A stretch of 64,000 nt of DNA from Spirosoma sp. KUDC1026 (GTDB lineage: Bacteria; Bacteroidota; Bacteroidia; Cytophagales; Spirosomataceae). The translations under genes and the position numbers were made by a program. Location: NCBI RefSeq assembly GCF_013375035.1, contig NZ_CP056032.1:62001-126000 (forward strand). Direction: 5' to 3'. A model generated the notes under the pieces. The model was not told the origin of the DNA. It saw only the letters and a list, made by a program, of their open reading frames with translations, and did not search any database. Of the stretch, positions 42,791 through 52,653 are shown piece after piece; within the stretch, counting starts at the first letter, position 1; each line of letters opens with the position of its first letter.

Positions 42791-44122
42791 TTATTGCTGG
42801 AACAAAGGCTCGCCCAGCAGTCGTTTCAGCTCGAGCTGGTTCAGTAACAGCTGGTACTGAAACGTAAGCCGACCAAGTTCGGCTTCCTCTACGCCCGTTT
42901 CGGCGCTTTGTAATTCTACGTTCGTAATAACGCCGTTACGCAGGCGGGCATTGGCGATCTGCAATGCCTGACGGGACTGCAGCACCTGCGTTTCCAGGTT
43001 AGCCAGCCGCGTCTGATTGCTGCGAATGTCGGCGTTCAATTGGGCAATGGTCTGGCGGAGCTGTGCGTTGGCGTTCTCAACGGCGTAGCGACTGGCGTTC
43101 AGGTTTAACTGAGCCGCCTGATTCTGCAACTGATACCGCTTTCCCGAATAGATGGGAACAGTCAGCGCCACACCGGCTGCTACGTTGAACTTCGGTGTAT
43201 TGATCTCCGGCAGGTACCCATTCCGGTAACCGGCCGATCCGGTGAAGCTCAAACTAGGGCGACCAGCCAGATTATTGACAGTAATGTCCGTTTCGGCCTG
43301 CCGAACGCGATCCTGCGCCAGCAATACGTCTTTGTTACCAGCCAGCCCCGATACGTCACCGGTCAGGCTGTAAGGCTGCGTGGGGCTGCTGCCCGTTGCT
43401 TCCAGATTGAACTGGCCCGTTGCCTGACTCACATCTGGGTTTACATTACCCGTCAGATACTGCAGCTGAGCCAGCTGGCGTTCGAGCTGGTTCTGGATCT
43501 CGATCTTACGGTTCTGGGCAGCCTTGACGCGGACCTGCTGAGTCAGTACGTCATACTGCAGAGCGTCGCCGTTTTGCAGCCGGGCGGCCAGTAACTGTAC
43601 GTTGGCCCCCGCCGTTTTAATCACTGAATCCTGAACGGCCAGACTCTGCCGCAGAAACCCGATGCCATAATACGTAGCGGCAACCTGGTAAGCCAGGGTC
43701 TGCTGGGTAATTTCCTGCGTCCGGCGTAGTACCTGCGTATTATCATCAGCCTGTTTTACCGCAGCATTTGTCCGCCCCCAGTCGTAGATCGTCTGACCGA
43801 TACCCACGTAAGCGTTGACGTTATGGTTGGGCTGAAACTGCAGTGTACGGGTCACTCCGTCGACAGGCAGGGTCGCCTTCGCCACCGGGTTCAGGTACTG
43901 GTATGAGGCATTTCCGCTGACGTTCGGCCGTAAGCCCGCCCGGGCAATATCCGACCGTAACTCGCCAGCCTGAATTTGTTGCTGCTGCTGCTTCAGCACC
44001 GGATAGTTCGTATTGGCCTGCTGCACCAGCGCCCGCAGATTATCGGAAACCGGAGTCGGTTGCTGTGCCTGCGCCACACCAGCCCCCAGCAAGAATATGA
44101 TGATTGAAATGGTTGATTTCAT
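42791..44122 (-). CDS. TolC-family outer membrane factor of the EmrAB-type pump
   Basis: 443 residues. Signal peptide MKSTISIIIFLLGAGVAQAQ. Two OEP repeats are visible: one around RALVQQANTNYPVLKQQQQQ and GRTNAAVKQADDN, the second around LAQDRVRQAETDITVNNLAG and NAQLRQTIAQLNADIRSNQT. It is the last gene of the operon, 5 bp after the EmrB-like gene, and gives the pump its outer-membrane exit. The proteins act together as a three-part export system; the exported compounds are unknown. Confidence 0.9.
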   Translation of the reverse strand: MKSTISIIIFLLGAGVAQAQQPTPVSDNLRALVQQANTNYPVLKQQQQQIQAGELRSDIARAGLRPNVSGNASYQYLNPVAKATLPVDGVTRTLQFQPNHNVNAYVGIGQTIYDWGRTNAAVKQADDNTQVLRRTQEITQQTLAYQVAATYYGIGFLRQSLAVQDSVIKTAGANVQLLAARLQNGDALQYDVLTQQVRVKAAQNRKIEIQNQLERQLAQLQYLTGNVNPDVSQATGQFNLEATGSSPTQPYSLTGDVSGLAGNKDVLLAQDRVRQAETDITVNNLAGRPSLSFTGSAGYRNGYLPEINTPKFNVAAGVALTVPIYSGKRYQLQNQAAQLNLNASRYAVENANAQLRQTIAQLNADIRSNQTRLANLETQVLQSRQALQIANARLRNGVITNVELQSAETGVEEAELGRLTFQYQLLLNQLELKRLLGEPLFQQ

Positions 44123-44127
44123 ACAAA

Positions 44128-45732
44128 TTAGTGAGCGGCATCGGCAACGGCTTTGGCCGTAGCTGCGTCCATTTTTTTGCTTTTCAGTAAGAACAATAGT
44201 GGGAACGAGACCACAAAAAATAGTCCCGCTAACCGGAATGTATCGAGGTAAGACAGCATCAGCGCCTGCCGCGTGACGATTCCGTCGATGACTTTATAAG
44301 CACCCGATACGGCATCCATCGCGTTGATTCCTTTAGCGATCAGTCCCTGCGTCAGCGCCGTCACTCGTTCGTCGGTGATCATATCGCCCGCCTGTAGGTT
44401 CGATACCAGTTCGGTACGGTGGTAGGCCGTGCGGGTTGTTACGTAGGTATTCGTAACGGCGATACCGAAGGCACCACCCAACTGCCGCATCATATTGACC
44501 AGCGCGATACCGGTGGGCAATTGACGCGGTTCCAGCGTTGATACCGACTGGTTGATGAGTGGTACGTTCGTCAGAGCCAGCCCAACCCCACGGATCATGA
44601 GCGCCTGCACAAAGAACCAGCCCGCCGTATCGGCGTTATAGGTAGACATGATAAAACAGAACGATGCAAAGGCTACGTAACCCAGCATCACAATGAGCCG
44701 GGGCGATACGCCCTTGGCCAGCATCCGGCCAACAATCGCAAACATGGGCAGCGTGACTAGTCCACTAGGAATCAGTAACTGCCCCGTTTTGGTAGCGGTA
44801 AGACCTACGATTCGCTGGGCGAACAGCGGGTACAGCAAGACCGATGTGAACAGACCATACCCTACCACCACAATCAGCAGTGAGCCAATGGTCAGGTTTC
44901 GGTTTTTCAGCACACGCAAATCCACCACCGGTTCCTTCGTTCCGCGCAGTTCCCACCAGATGAAAGCCGGAATACAGACAACGGCCATCACGGATAACCA
45001 GCGAATGACGTTGTCGTCAAACCAGTCATCAGCTTCACCCCGTTCCAGTACGTATTGCAAACTACCTACGCCTACGGCCAGCAAGAGAATGCCTAACTGG
45101 TCAATCGGAATCAACCGTCGGTCGATGTTGTATTCCTCGGGCTGTTTATCAATGTATAGGATGCTTAGAATCACCGCGACAATACCAATCGGCACGTTGA
45201 TGTAAAACATCCAGCTCCAGTGGTAATTGTCGATAATGTAACCACCCAGGGTTGGCCCCAGCGTTGGCCCCAGTACAATCCCCATCCCAAACAGTGCCGA
45301 CGCCAGCGGGCGCTGCGAAGGCGGAAAGGAGTCATACATTAAACCCTGCGAAGTAGATAGAAGAGCACCCCCACCTACCCCCTGCAGGAAGCGAAAGATA
45401 ACCAGCGTCCACAGATCGTTGGCAAAGCCGCATCCGTAAGAAGCCAGTGTAAACAGAATAATAGAACCGATGTAGTAATTCTTCCGACCAAAGTAGCGCT
45501 GCAAAAAGCTAGTCATCGGAATCACAATTACGTTCGCAATGGCGTAGGCCGTTACGACCCAGGATACGTCCTCAATCGTTACGCCCAGATTTCCCGCAAT
45601 GTCGGTTAGCCCCACGTTGACAATGGACGTATCGATCAGCTCAATAATTGCCGCCGAGATGGCTGTGATTACCACAATCCACCGGCGAAAGCCCGTCGGC
45701 ACGGCTGCCGGACCCGCTGTTTGAGTTGCCAT
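44128..45732 (-). CDS. DHA2-family (EmrB-type) multidrug MFS transporter
   Basis: 534 residues with 14 expected helices. Motifs are SWVVTAYAIANVIVIPMTSF in helix 2, RYFGRKNYYIGS, and the antiporter motif C as GPTLGPTLGGYI. The acidic IELIDTSIVNVG in helix 1 is typical of DHA2. It uses the proton gradient to push drugs or toxic compounds toward the TolC channel through the adaptor. It lies between emrA-like (upstream, 95 bp) and the tolC-like gene (downstream, 5 bp). Confidence 0.93.
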   Translation of the reverse strand: MATQTAGPAAVPTGFRRWIVVITAISAAIIELIDTSIVNVGLTDIAGNLGVTIEDVSWVVTAYAIANVIVIPMTSFLQRYFGRKNYYIGSIILFTLASYGCGFANDLWTLVIFRFLQGVGGGALLSTSQGLMYDSFPPSQRPLASALFGMGIVLGPTLGPTLGGYIIDNYHWSWMFYINVPIGIVAVILSILYIDKQPEEYNIDRRLIPIDQLGILLLAVGVGSLQYVLERGEADDWFDDNVIRWLSVMAVVCIPAFIWWELRGTKEPVVDLRVLKNRNLTIGSLLIVVVGYGLFTSVLLYPLFAQRIVGLTATKTGQLLIPSGLVTLPMFAIVGRMLAKGVSPRLIVMLGYVAFASFCFIMSTYNADTAGWFFVQALMIRGVGLALTNVPLINQSVSTLEPRQLPTGIALVNMMRQLGGAFGIAVTNTYVTTRTAYHRTELVSNLQAGDMITDERVTALTQGLIAKGINAMDAVSGAYKVIDGIVTRQALMLSYLDTFRLAGLFFVVSFPLLFLLKSKKMDAATAKAVADAAH

Positions 45733-45827
45733 AAATAAAAAAGGAGATACGAATGAAAGTAGACAGACGGCTAAGGTGATCTGGGCCAGGCCCTCTCCTT
45801 TTTGTCCGTTCCTGCTTTCTTCCCTGG

Positions 45828-46940
45828 TTAGTTTGCTACCCGCACTTCAGCGTCGACGCTCAGGCCCGCGCGCAGTTGATTTTTGTATTTTTCCGGATTG
45901 ACGATATCAATTTTCACCGGAACACGCTGGGTGATTTTCACGAAGTTACCCGATGAATTATCGGGGGGCAGCAGGGCAAACCGGGCACCCGTTGCCTCGG
46001 ACAACGACGACACTTTCCCTTTGATGTCCAGGTCCGGGTAAGCATCAACCTTGATGTCAACCTCCTGACCAAGCTGCATTTTTTCCAGCTGTGTTTCCTT
46101 GAAGTTAGCCACGATCCAGAAGGTCGAGTCGGCGACGATCGTCATTAGGTTCTGGCCGGGCTGTACGTACTGACCCACCACCACGTTTTTCCGACCGAGT
46201 TTACCAGAGATTGGCGCTACCAGTTGGGCATATCCCAATCGCAGTTTAGCGTTGTCGATAGCGGCCTGTTTCACCTTCAGGACAGCCTGAATTTTCTGGA
46301 TGTTCGACTGCGCTTTGGCGATACCCGCCTGCGCTACGCCCTGCGACGTTTTGGCCAGGCTTACCTGGGCTTCATTGGCCGTGTACTGACGCGCCTGTAC
46401 GTCGGCTGCGTTCCGCGAATCTTCCAGTTGCTTCTGGGTCAACGACTGGGCTGCGTATAAATTCTGATCCCGTTTCAGGTCGTTCTGCGCTTTGTCGCGA
46501 CGCGATGCCTGCACGGCCGCGTTCGACTGGGCAACGCGCAGATTCTGCGCTACGTTGCGGGCGTTCGCCTGGGCATTCTGCAGATCAGCCTGCGCAGTAG
46601 CCAGGTCGGCCACCGTCTGCTGGTAATCGGCTTCGGCCTGCGCCAAGGCTACGTCGTACTCCTGCGGATCAATCGTTACGAGCGTCTGCCCCTGCTTTAC
46701 GGTAGCGTAATCGTTCACCGTTACCGATTTCACGTAACCCGCTACGCGAGCCAGCACTGGCGCGGTGTTGCCTTCGATCTGGGCGTTGTCTGTCGATTCA
46801 AACTGCTGGCTGTGGCGAAACGCTTTAAAACCAAAATAGCCGCCAACGATCAGTACGAGACCAATAATGATGCGGGGTAAATACGTACTGATTGCGCTTT
46901 TCTCTTCCATTACTTCCTGGGTTGCCGTAGTCGTTGCCAT
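45828..46940 (-). CDS. EmrA-type periplasmic adaptor
   Basis: 370 residues. One N-terminal helix (about 24-42, IIIGLVLIVGGYFGF), the lipoyl half LARVAGYVKSVTVNDYATVK, an alpha-hairpin of about 140 residues rich in Ala/Gln (ADYQQTVADLATAQADLQNA), the second lipoyl half SGKLGRKNVVVGQYVQPGQN and a barrel. This is EmrA/HlyD of the DHA2 type. It is the first gene of the operon. The divergent MarR gene shares the promoter region at 47034-47082. Confidence 0.92.
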   Translation of the reverse strand: MATTTATQEVMEEKSAISTYLPRIIIGLVLIVGGYFGFKAFRHSQQFESTDNAQIEGNTAPVLARVAGYVKSVTVNDYATVKQGQTLVTIDPQEYDVALAQAEADYQQTVADLATAQADLQNAQANARNVAQNLRVAQSNAAVQASRRDKAQNDLKRDQNLYAAQSLTQKQLEDSRNAADVQARQYTANEAQVSLAKTSQGVAQAGIAKAQSNIQKIQAVLKVKQAAIDNAKLRLGYAQLVAPISGKLGRKNVVVGQYVQPGQNLMTIVADSTFWIVANFKETQLEKMQLGQEVDIKVDAYPDLDIKGKVSSLSEATGARFALLPPDNSSGNFVKITQRVPVKIDIVNPEKYKNQLRAGLSVDAEVRVAN

Positions 46941-47033
46941 TTTTCTGATGGTTTTTTAGGCAATTGTTACTGTTAGTTGTTTGTAAATACCTGTGGGATT
47001 ATAACCGATTCAGATTTTTTCAGATCCGGTCAG

Positions 47034-47082
47034 CAAAAGTAAACCAGGTTGACTATAAAGTCAAACAAGTTGACTATATTTG
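47034..47082. promoter_or_regulatory. Divergent promoters with shared MarR operator
   Basis: Minus strand: TTTG (47065-47062), 20 bp, TACTTTTG (47041-47034), a perfect Bacteroidota promoter for the efflux operon. Plus strand: TTGA near 47049, then TATATTTG (47075-47082) for the marR gene. Between and over them, GTTGACTATA occurs twice (47048-47057 and 47069-47078), and TTGACTATAAAGTCAA is a dyad. A MarR dimer on the dyad would cover both promoters. Confidence 0.75.
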
Positions 47083-47135
47083 TACAAAATTCAGTTATCA
47101 ATCGTTTCTCTGTAACTGATCTTTGTGTTAGAATC

Positions 47136-47615
47136 GTGGAAATAGACAAGAAGACCTTTGATTTCGAACAATATAGGCTCATTAGAGAGCGGGCCGTCGG
47201 CCGGCTCTTCTGGCGGCTGAAGCGGTACGTTAATAATGCTGTTGAGCCAAAGCTGCATGAACTTGGGTACGAGAATTTCAAGATGAGTTACCTCATGCTT
47301 CTATCGCATATTGAAGAAGCAGGCACCACGAACAATGAACTGGCAAAGCGGTCGGGCGTGAGTAAGCAGATGATGAGTAAAATCGTAGGGCTGCTCGAAA
47401 AAGACGGCTATATCTATACCCAGAAAAACCCCAATGACAGCCGTTCCAGCATTATTTTTCTGAATGATCGGGGCAAAAAGCTGTTCCTGGCGCTCAAAGA
47501 CTGCATGCAGCAGGTACGCGAAAAGTTCGATAACATTGTTGGGCACGCGGAGATGGAACAGGTCATCAACACAATGGCCCGACTCCTGGCCGAGCTGGAT
47601 AAAGAGGAACAGTAG
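47136..47615 (+). CDS. MarR-family regulator of the efflux operon
   Basis: 159 residues from a GTG at 47136. The longer frame from 47049 starts inside the promoter, so it is not used. The fold is MarR winged helix: TTNNELAKRSGVSKQMMSKI is the recognition region and KNPNDSRSSIIFLNDRGKKL the wing. Only weak alternatives for the start exist, so the N-terminus is uncertain. The gene is divergent from the emrA-like gene, and the shared dyad suggests it represses both; a ligand, likely an exported compound, would release it. Confidence 0.82.
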   Translation: MEIDKKTFDFEQYRLIRERAVGRLFWRLKRYVNNAVEPKLHELGYENFKMSYLMLLSHIEEAGTTNNELAKRSGVSKQMMSKIVGLLEKDGYIYTQKNPNDSRSSIIFLNDRGKKLFLALKDCMQQVREKFDNIVGHAEMEQVINTMARLLAELDKEEQ

Positions 47616-47666
47616 GCCCCGCCCGCTGGTTACCTACGTAGTGCATACGTTTAACCAGTGCTTCCT

Positions 47667-49049
47667 ATGACCTTCCAGTCCATCAACCCATTCACCCAGC
47701 AACTCCTCGAAACGTACCCGGCTGACAGCAACGAAACTATCGAGCGTAAGCTCCAGCAAGCCGAACGGGCCTTTGCCGACTGGTCGGCTTTATCAATTCA
47801 GGAGCGGACTGGGTACCTGCTCCGGGTGGGCGAACAGCTCACGGCAAACAAAGAACAACTGGGCGAGCTGATTACGGCCGAAATGGGTAAAACCCGGAAG
47901 GAGGCTGTTTCAGAAATTGAAAAATGTGCCGCCTGCTGCACTTTCTACGCCGGGCACGCCGAACAGTTTCTGGCCGACCAGACTATTGAGTCAGATGCGC
48001 TACGCAGTTACGTTTCCTACCAGCCGCTTGGCCCCGTGCTGGCTATTATGCCCTGGAATTTTCCGTTCTGGCAGGTGTTTCGGTTTGCCATTCCCGGTTT
48101 GATTGCGGGCAATGTGGGCTTACTCAAACACGCCCCTAACGTATTCGGCTCCTCGCTGGCCATCGACGACGTATTTCGGAAAGCCGGTCTGCCGGAAGGC
48201 GTCTTTCAATCACTTCTCATCGACGTAGCGCCAGTCGAAGGCTTGCTCAAAGATAAGCGTATTAAGGCGGTTACACTGACGGGAAGCGGCCGGGCAGGGG
48301 CCTCCGTAGCCGGTATTGCAGGCAGTCAGATCAAGAAATCGGTGCTGGAACTAGGTGGCTCAGATGCCCTAGTCGTACTGGCTGACGCCGATCTGGAAAA
48401 GGCCGCTGAAATCGCTGTTAAATCCCGGATGCAGAACGCCGGACAAAGCTGCATTGCCGCCAAGCGATTTATCATTGATAAGCAGGTAAAGAAACAATTC
48501 ACCGAACTGGTTCTTCAGCAAATTCAGCAAATCCGCCAGGGCAACCCACTAGACGACGCGACGACGATGGGTCCCATGGCCCGAATGGACCTGGCGGATT
48601 CCGTCGAGCGACAATATCATGAGTCGGTGGCCAAGGGAGCCAAGCCTTTGACGGGTGGCGATCAGACGAGCATTCAGCGTTCCGGTTGCAACGTACAGCC
48701 GATGCTGCTGGACAACGTAACGCCCGGTATGGCGGCTTTCGACGAAGAAACTTTCGGGCCACTCGCGGTCTTGGTCGAGGCCAAGGATGAAGCGGATGCC
48801 ATCCGGCTCGCCAATCAGTCTGACTTTGGACTGGGTTCAGCCATCTGGACGCAGGATCTGGAGAAAGGCGCCCGGTTAGCCAGTCAGATTCAGGCGGGCT
48901 CAGTCTTTATCAACGGACTGATGCGCTCCGATGCCCGGGTTCCTTTCGGTGGCATCAAACAGTCGGGTTTTGGCCGCGAGTTATCGGAGGTCGGCATCCG
49001 GGAATTTGTGAACGTAAAAACGATCTGGATCGAGAAACCGGGCACCTAG
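47667..49049 (+). CDS. NAD(P)-dependent succinate-semialdehyde dehydrogenase-like enzyme
   Basis: 460 residues from the Met at 47667; a Met three residues upstream is possible. ALDH marks are PWNFPFWQVFRFAIPGLIAG, the nucleotide loop TLTGSGRAGASVAG, the Glu in VLELGGSDALVV, and the catalytic Cys in NAGQSCIAAKRFI. The end is GGIKQSGFGRELSEVGIREF. By look it is of the Sad/GabD type that turns succinate semialdehyde into succinate. It follows the marR gene by 51 bp on the same strand and may be cotranscribed with it. Confidence 0.9.
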   Translation: MTFQSINPFTQQLLETYPADSNETIERKLQQAERAFADWSALSIQERTGYLLRVGEQLTANKEQLGELITAEMGKTRKEAVSEIEKCAACCTFYAGHAEQFLADQTIESDALRSYVSYQPLGPVLAIMPWNFPFWQVFRFAIPGLIAGNVGLLKHAPNVFGSSLAIDDVFRKAGLPEGVFQSLLIDVAPVEGLLKDKRIKAVTLTGSGRAGASVAGIAGSQIKKSVLELGGSDALVVLADADLEKAAEIAVKSRMQNAGQSCIAAKRFIIDKQVKKQFTELVLQQIQQIRQGNPLDDATTMGPMARMDLADSVERQYHESVAKGAKPLTGGDQTSIQRSGCNVQPMLLDNVTPGMAAFDEETFGPLAVLVEAKDEADAIRLANQSDFGLGSAIWTQDLEKGARLASQIQAGSVFINGLMRSDARVPFGGIKQSGFGRELSEVGIREFVNVKTIWIEKPGT

Positions 49050-49052
49050 CGG

Positions 49053-49433
49053 CTAGCTGGCCGATAGGTTGCTCAGCAGAAGACGAGTCTGCGCCTGCTG
49101 GTTCAGACTCCGTAATTGCAGGGTATGTGCTTTCAGTTTGATCAGGTTCCGATCAGGATTAATCTCCGACCCTTCCATTTCAGTCAGTAACTGTTCCAGT
49201 TTCGTCCGCATCCTGATCTGCAAGGCAACAAGATTACTCAGGGGATTCTGATCGATGTAGCCAAGCTCTCCTTCGAAAAAGCACTGGCTGTTTGTTCGTT
49301 TACTAATCTGTTCTGTCAGGTGGGTGTAATGCTGATGCAGACTGGTTAGTTCGTGCATCCAGTTGGCAAGAATCGCTTCTAAGCCGATACCACTATTATC
49401 CGACAGCAAATCAGTAGACGTCGTACTTTTCAT
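49053..49433 (-). CDS. Hypothetical protein, coiled-coil-like
   Basis: 126 residues, no signal or membrane segment. Mostly helical with heptad-like Leu/Gln spacing (LVALQIRMRTKLEQLLTEME, LKAHTLQLRSLNQQAQTRLL). I do not recognise a family. It is convergent with the aldehyde dehydrogenase and its stop is 3 bp away. A long AT-rich gap lies upstream of it, so it may have its own promoter there. Confidence 0.55.
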   Translation of the reverse strand: MKSTTSTDLLSDNSGIGLEAILANWMHELTSLHQHYTHLTEQISKRTNSQCFFEGELGYIDQNPLSNLVALQIRMRTKLEQLLTEMEGSEINPDRNLIKLKAHTLQLRSLNQQAQTRLLLSNLSAS

Positions 49434-49871
49434 AACCTAACGTGATTACGGGGTTCCTCTTGGTTAATTATTTAAATAGTGTTTCGACTGACCTGATGAA
49501 TACAGAAAATAGGCATGATGAATGCCGGGTCAGTATGTAGTAAGAGGAGAATACAACAGAATCGCTTGGCAAGAAAAACAACAGAGACCCAAAAAACAAC
49601 TATTATATCTTACAAATACACTATTTATACTAAAAATAGTACACAAGTATACAGATCAAAAACATTCGTATATCTGATTTATTGATTTTACCAGCTAGCA
49701 AGAGTAGGCATGGGTTTTTTAACCCCGGCCGCGAGTGCTTCGGCTTAGCCACGCGTCGGGCTAAGCCAAGATTCGTGTGCTTATGGGCGTTTTATCCAGT
49801 CTATTTGCTTTGGCAGCCTCTTCCTTGATATAGTTTGCCTTTCTGCAAAACCGTGTTTACCGCCCAATAGA
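49434..49871. other. AT-rich intergenic stretch without a gene
   Basis: No coding frame with normal codon use is seen. The first 250 bp are unusually AT-rich, with short runs such as ATTATTTAAATAGTG and TTTATACTAAAAATAG. Then GGCTTAGCC and GGCTAAGCC (49742-49750, 49759-49767) form a small inverted repeat. The gap may hold the promoter of the gene at 49433 or a small RNA; neither can be shown. Confidence 0.5.
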
Positions 49872-49917
49872 AAGATCAGCTGTTTCGACCCGGCAAAAGG
49901 GAGTAACAGCTGATCTT
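49872..49917. terminator. Terminator after treY
   Basis: Perfect 13-bp arms AAGATCAGCTGTT and AACAGCTGATCTT around a 20-base loop, 19 bp after the treY stop on the minus strand. Confidence 0.75.
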
Positions 49918-49935
49918 GGTTAAGCGCCGAGCGTA

Positions 49936-52653
49936 CTACCGATTCGTTAGTAGCGCTACAGGCAGGGTGTCAAGCAGGGTTTTTATCGGCAGCGCTCCGG
50001 TGGAGTCTATACGCGACTCGGCCAGGCAACGGGTCCATTGCGTTGGTGCGCCATCAGGCAATACCAGTCGGGTATCCTGCCAGTCCAGTTCCATAATCGT
50101 TTTGCCCTGCTGCTGACAAAGCTGGGCTGCGTGCAGCGGTATTGCCACTACGTACCAACTCGATTCGTAACGGCGGGCAAACGCCAGAACGTGCTCTCGG
50201 TACGTTCCTTCCACGGTAAGCGGCAGGTACTCTCCCTTCGTGAATATGTCAGCGTGTTCGTCGCGCTCCTGCAGCAGGAACCGGGTCAGCCATTGTTTGA
50301 TACGGCCATCCCAGCGCTGGCTCCACAGATCGGCCCAGATTTCCTGGTCGCCACCCTCCTGACGGGCAATCAGTTCGTCGAGATCACGGCAGAGCCGGTC
50401 GAAATCGACTGGTCGCCGGTTGTCGGGATCCACCAGGCTCAGATCCCAGCTTTCGCCCCCCCGGTACACATCGGGCACCCCCGGACAGGTACATTTCAGT
50501 ACCAGTTGCGCCAGCGAGTTCGTAATCCCCAGATCAGCAACGCTCCGGTGAAAGCGCTGGAATCGGGTCCAGAAAGGACGTTCGGCATCGAAGATTCCAT
50601 TGACAAAGGTCGATACGGCCTCGAAATAATCTGGCTCAACGTCGTGACCGGTTGTGTGCCGTTTGGCTTCCTGCAACGACTTTTTCATGTACTCCAGCAT
50701 CCGATTCGGGAAATTGTCCTCGTCCTGTTTCGGCATGGGGTAAGCCCCCAGCAGGTTCTGGTAGATGAAGTATTCATCGTTTTTGTCCAGCCGGGTTTCA
50801 GCGTGTAGATCGGCATTCAGATCCTGCCATACCCGCACTTCCTGCAGCCACTCGTCGGCCAGCTCAGTCACTACGTTCAGTCGAGCCCGAACATCTTCGC
50901 CCCGTTTGGTATCGTGGGTAGCCGTTGTACTCTGGGCCAGTGGCCAGTTCGCCAGCCGGTCCTGCATAATCTGGTGAAACGTATCCGTCGACAAGCCAAA
51001 TCGCTCGGGCGAATCGCCAACCTCATTGTGTCCTACGAAACAGTTATACGTATATAGCAACGTATCTTCCACGCCTTTCGCCATCAGCGGGCTCGTAAAC
51101 TGCATAAGCCGCTGATAGAACTTCAGAGCGCGAGTATTATAAGCGGCATCGCCTTCCTGGGGCCGTATGAGGAGTGCTGCTTCCAGCGCGTCCAGCGCGT
51201 CGTTGAGCTCGGGTTTTGTGTCCCGAATACCTGCAATCAACCCGGCAACAATACCCGCTTCGTCGGCTGGCAGGGGCATTTCATTGGCATAGTAACGATA
51301 CACCGGGCATTGAATCAGCAGCTCACCGATTGCCACTTTCATGTTTCCCGTCTGGATGGCGGCTAGTGCATCATCGTCAACCAGTTGCTGGGCAATAAAG
51401 TACTGATACAGATTTTCCAGCTCACCGCCCATACGCTGGTAGAGCATATATGCCTTGCGGTAACTGATCCGCGTGCGCAGGTCCGTATCCGTTTCGATCA
51501 GCCCTTGGTAGAAATTTCGGAAAGTTGATTCATTCGTTGAATCTGTGAGCAGGTTATTGACATGGGCCAGGAAATCGTAACCGCTGGTTCCTTCAATGGG
51601 CCAGTCGGTGGGCAGGGGCTCGTCGCCCTGCAGGATTTTCTCGACGGAGATATAGGCTTCCGGCCCAAGCAGCGCCCGCAGGCGTTCAAGATATTGTTTA
51701 GGGTCATACAATCCGTCGACGTGATCGACTCGTACGCCCTGAAATACCCCCTCCTGCACCAGCCTGTTCGTCAGCTGGTGAACCGCCATAAAGACGTTCT
51801 CCTCCTGTGTCGACAGACAGATCAGGCCGTTGATGGTGAAGAACCGGCGGTAGCTCATAATCTGATGACTCTCCGGCTCCATACAGAACCGGTAATGCTG
51901 ACTGTCGGCAATTTCCTCCAGCAGCGCGGAATCGCTATTTACCGCGTCGATGGCTTTCTGTATATAACTACCCACCTCTTTGTTCCGCATCAGCGCCGTC
52001 ATCTGCTGCCGGAATTCATGCCAGGCTTCGGCGTAGGTCGCGGGCTCGTCGATGTGGTGAATCTGATTCAGTTCATCCAGCAGGACAACAATAATGTCGT
52101 CGGTCTTTCCACCGGCACGTAGTACCCGCTCGTAACTGATCGGTTTCAGTGGCATAGAGTTGCCGCTCACCTGCAGCACCAGTCGATCCTGGTCATAGGC
52201 CAGCACCATGTCGCCGTTGGCAATGGTTTCGCTGAGCGGGGCTGGCAGAAAAGCGGCCATGATACGTCCCTGAAAAAACGGACTGGCCAGCGCCGTATCG
52301 AAATAATTAGCGTAGCGCGACAGGTCCCCTTTTTCGAACACGTCCATCAGCCACTGGTTATTCGGGTGATAAGCCATGTGGTTGGGAACGATGTCCTGCA
52401 GCCAGCCCATACCCGATTCTTTCAGTTGTTGGCTAATGGTTCGGAGCTGATCTTCAGTACCGATTTCGGGGCTGATCCGGTTGGGATCGACGCCGTCGTA
52501 GCCGTGCGTACTACCGGGAGTAGCCTCGAAAATAGGCGATGCGTACACGGTTCGAATCCCTAGTTTCTGCAGGTACGGAATCAGCGTATCAAGCTTCGAC
52601 AGGGGAAAATCGGTATTGAACTGAAAGCGATAAGTCGCAACGGGATTATACAT
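49936..52653 (-). CDS. treY: Malto-oligosyltrehalose synthase
   Basis: 905 residues from the ATG at 52653 (MYNPVATYRFQF); upstream frame adds 18 residues over the treZ end and is unlikely. GH13 blocks are visible: DIVPNHMAYHPNNQWLMD, the nucleophile in GVRVDHVDGLYDP, the acid in YISVEKILQGDEPLP and the late TATHDTKRGEDVRARL. It turns the reducing-end alpha-1,4 link of maltodextrins into an alpha,alpha-1,1 link. TreZ then frees trehalose. The gene overlaps treZ by 8 bp, so the two are translated together. Confidence 0.94.
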   Translation of the reverse strand: MYNPVATYRFQFNTDFPLSKLDTLIPYLQKLGIRTVYASPIFEATPGSTHGYDGVDPNRISPEIGTEDQLRTISQQLKESGMGWLQDIVPNHMAYHPNNQWLMDVFEKGDLSRYANYFDTALASPFFQGRIMAAFLPAPLSETIANGDMVLAYDQDRLVLQVSGNSMPLKPISYERVLRAGGKTDDIIVVLLDELNQIHHIDEPATYAEAWHEFRQQMTALMRNKEVGSYIQKAIDAVNSDSALLEEIADSQHYRFCMEPESHQIMSYRRFFTINGLICLSTQEENVFMAVHQLTNRLVQEGVFQGVRVDHVDGLYDPKQYLERLRALLGPEAYISVEKILQGDEPLPTDWPIEGTSGYDFLAHVNNLLTDSTNESTFRNFYQGLIETDTDLRTRISYRKAYMLYQRMGGELENLYQYFIAQQLVDDDALAAIQTGNMKVAIGELLIQCPVYRYYANEMPLPADEAGIVAGLIAGIRDTKPELNDALDALEAALLIRPQEGDAAYNTRALKFYQRLMQFTSPLMAKGVEDTLLYTYNCFVGHNEVGDSPERFGLSTDTFHQIMQDRLANWPLAQSTTATHDTKRGEDVRARLNVVTELADEWLQEVRVWQDLNADLHAETRLDKNDEYFIYQNLLGAYPMPKQDEDNFPNRMLEYMKKSLQEAKRHTTGHDVEPDYFEAVSTFVNGIFDAERPFWTRFQRFHRSVADLGITNSLAQLVLKCTCPGVPDVYRGGESWDLSLVDPDNRRPVDFDRLCRDLDELIARQEGGDQEIWADLWSQRWDGRIKQWLTRFLLQERDEHADIFTKGEYLPLTVEGTYREHVLAFARRYESSWYVVAIPLHAAQLCQQQGKTIMELDWQDTRLVLPDGAPTQWTRCLAESRIDSTGALPIKTLLDTLPVALLTNR

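Noticed and set aside
47049..47135. Upstream start for the marR gene
   Set aside because: It would begin inside the promoter and operator; the GTG at 47136 gives a normal MarR length.
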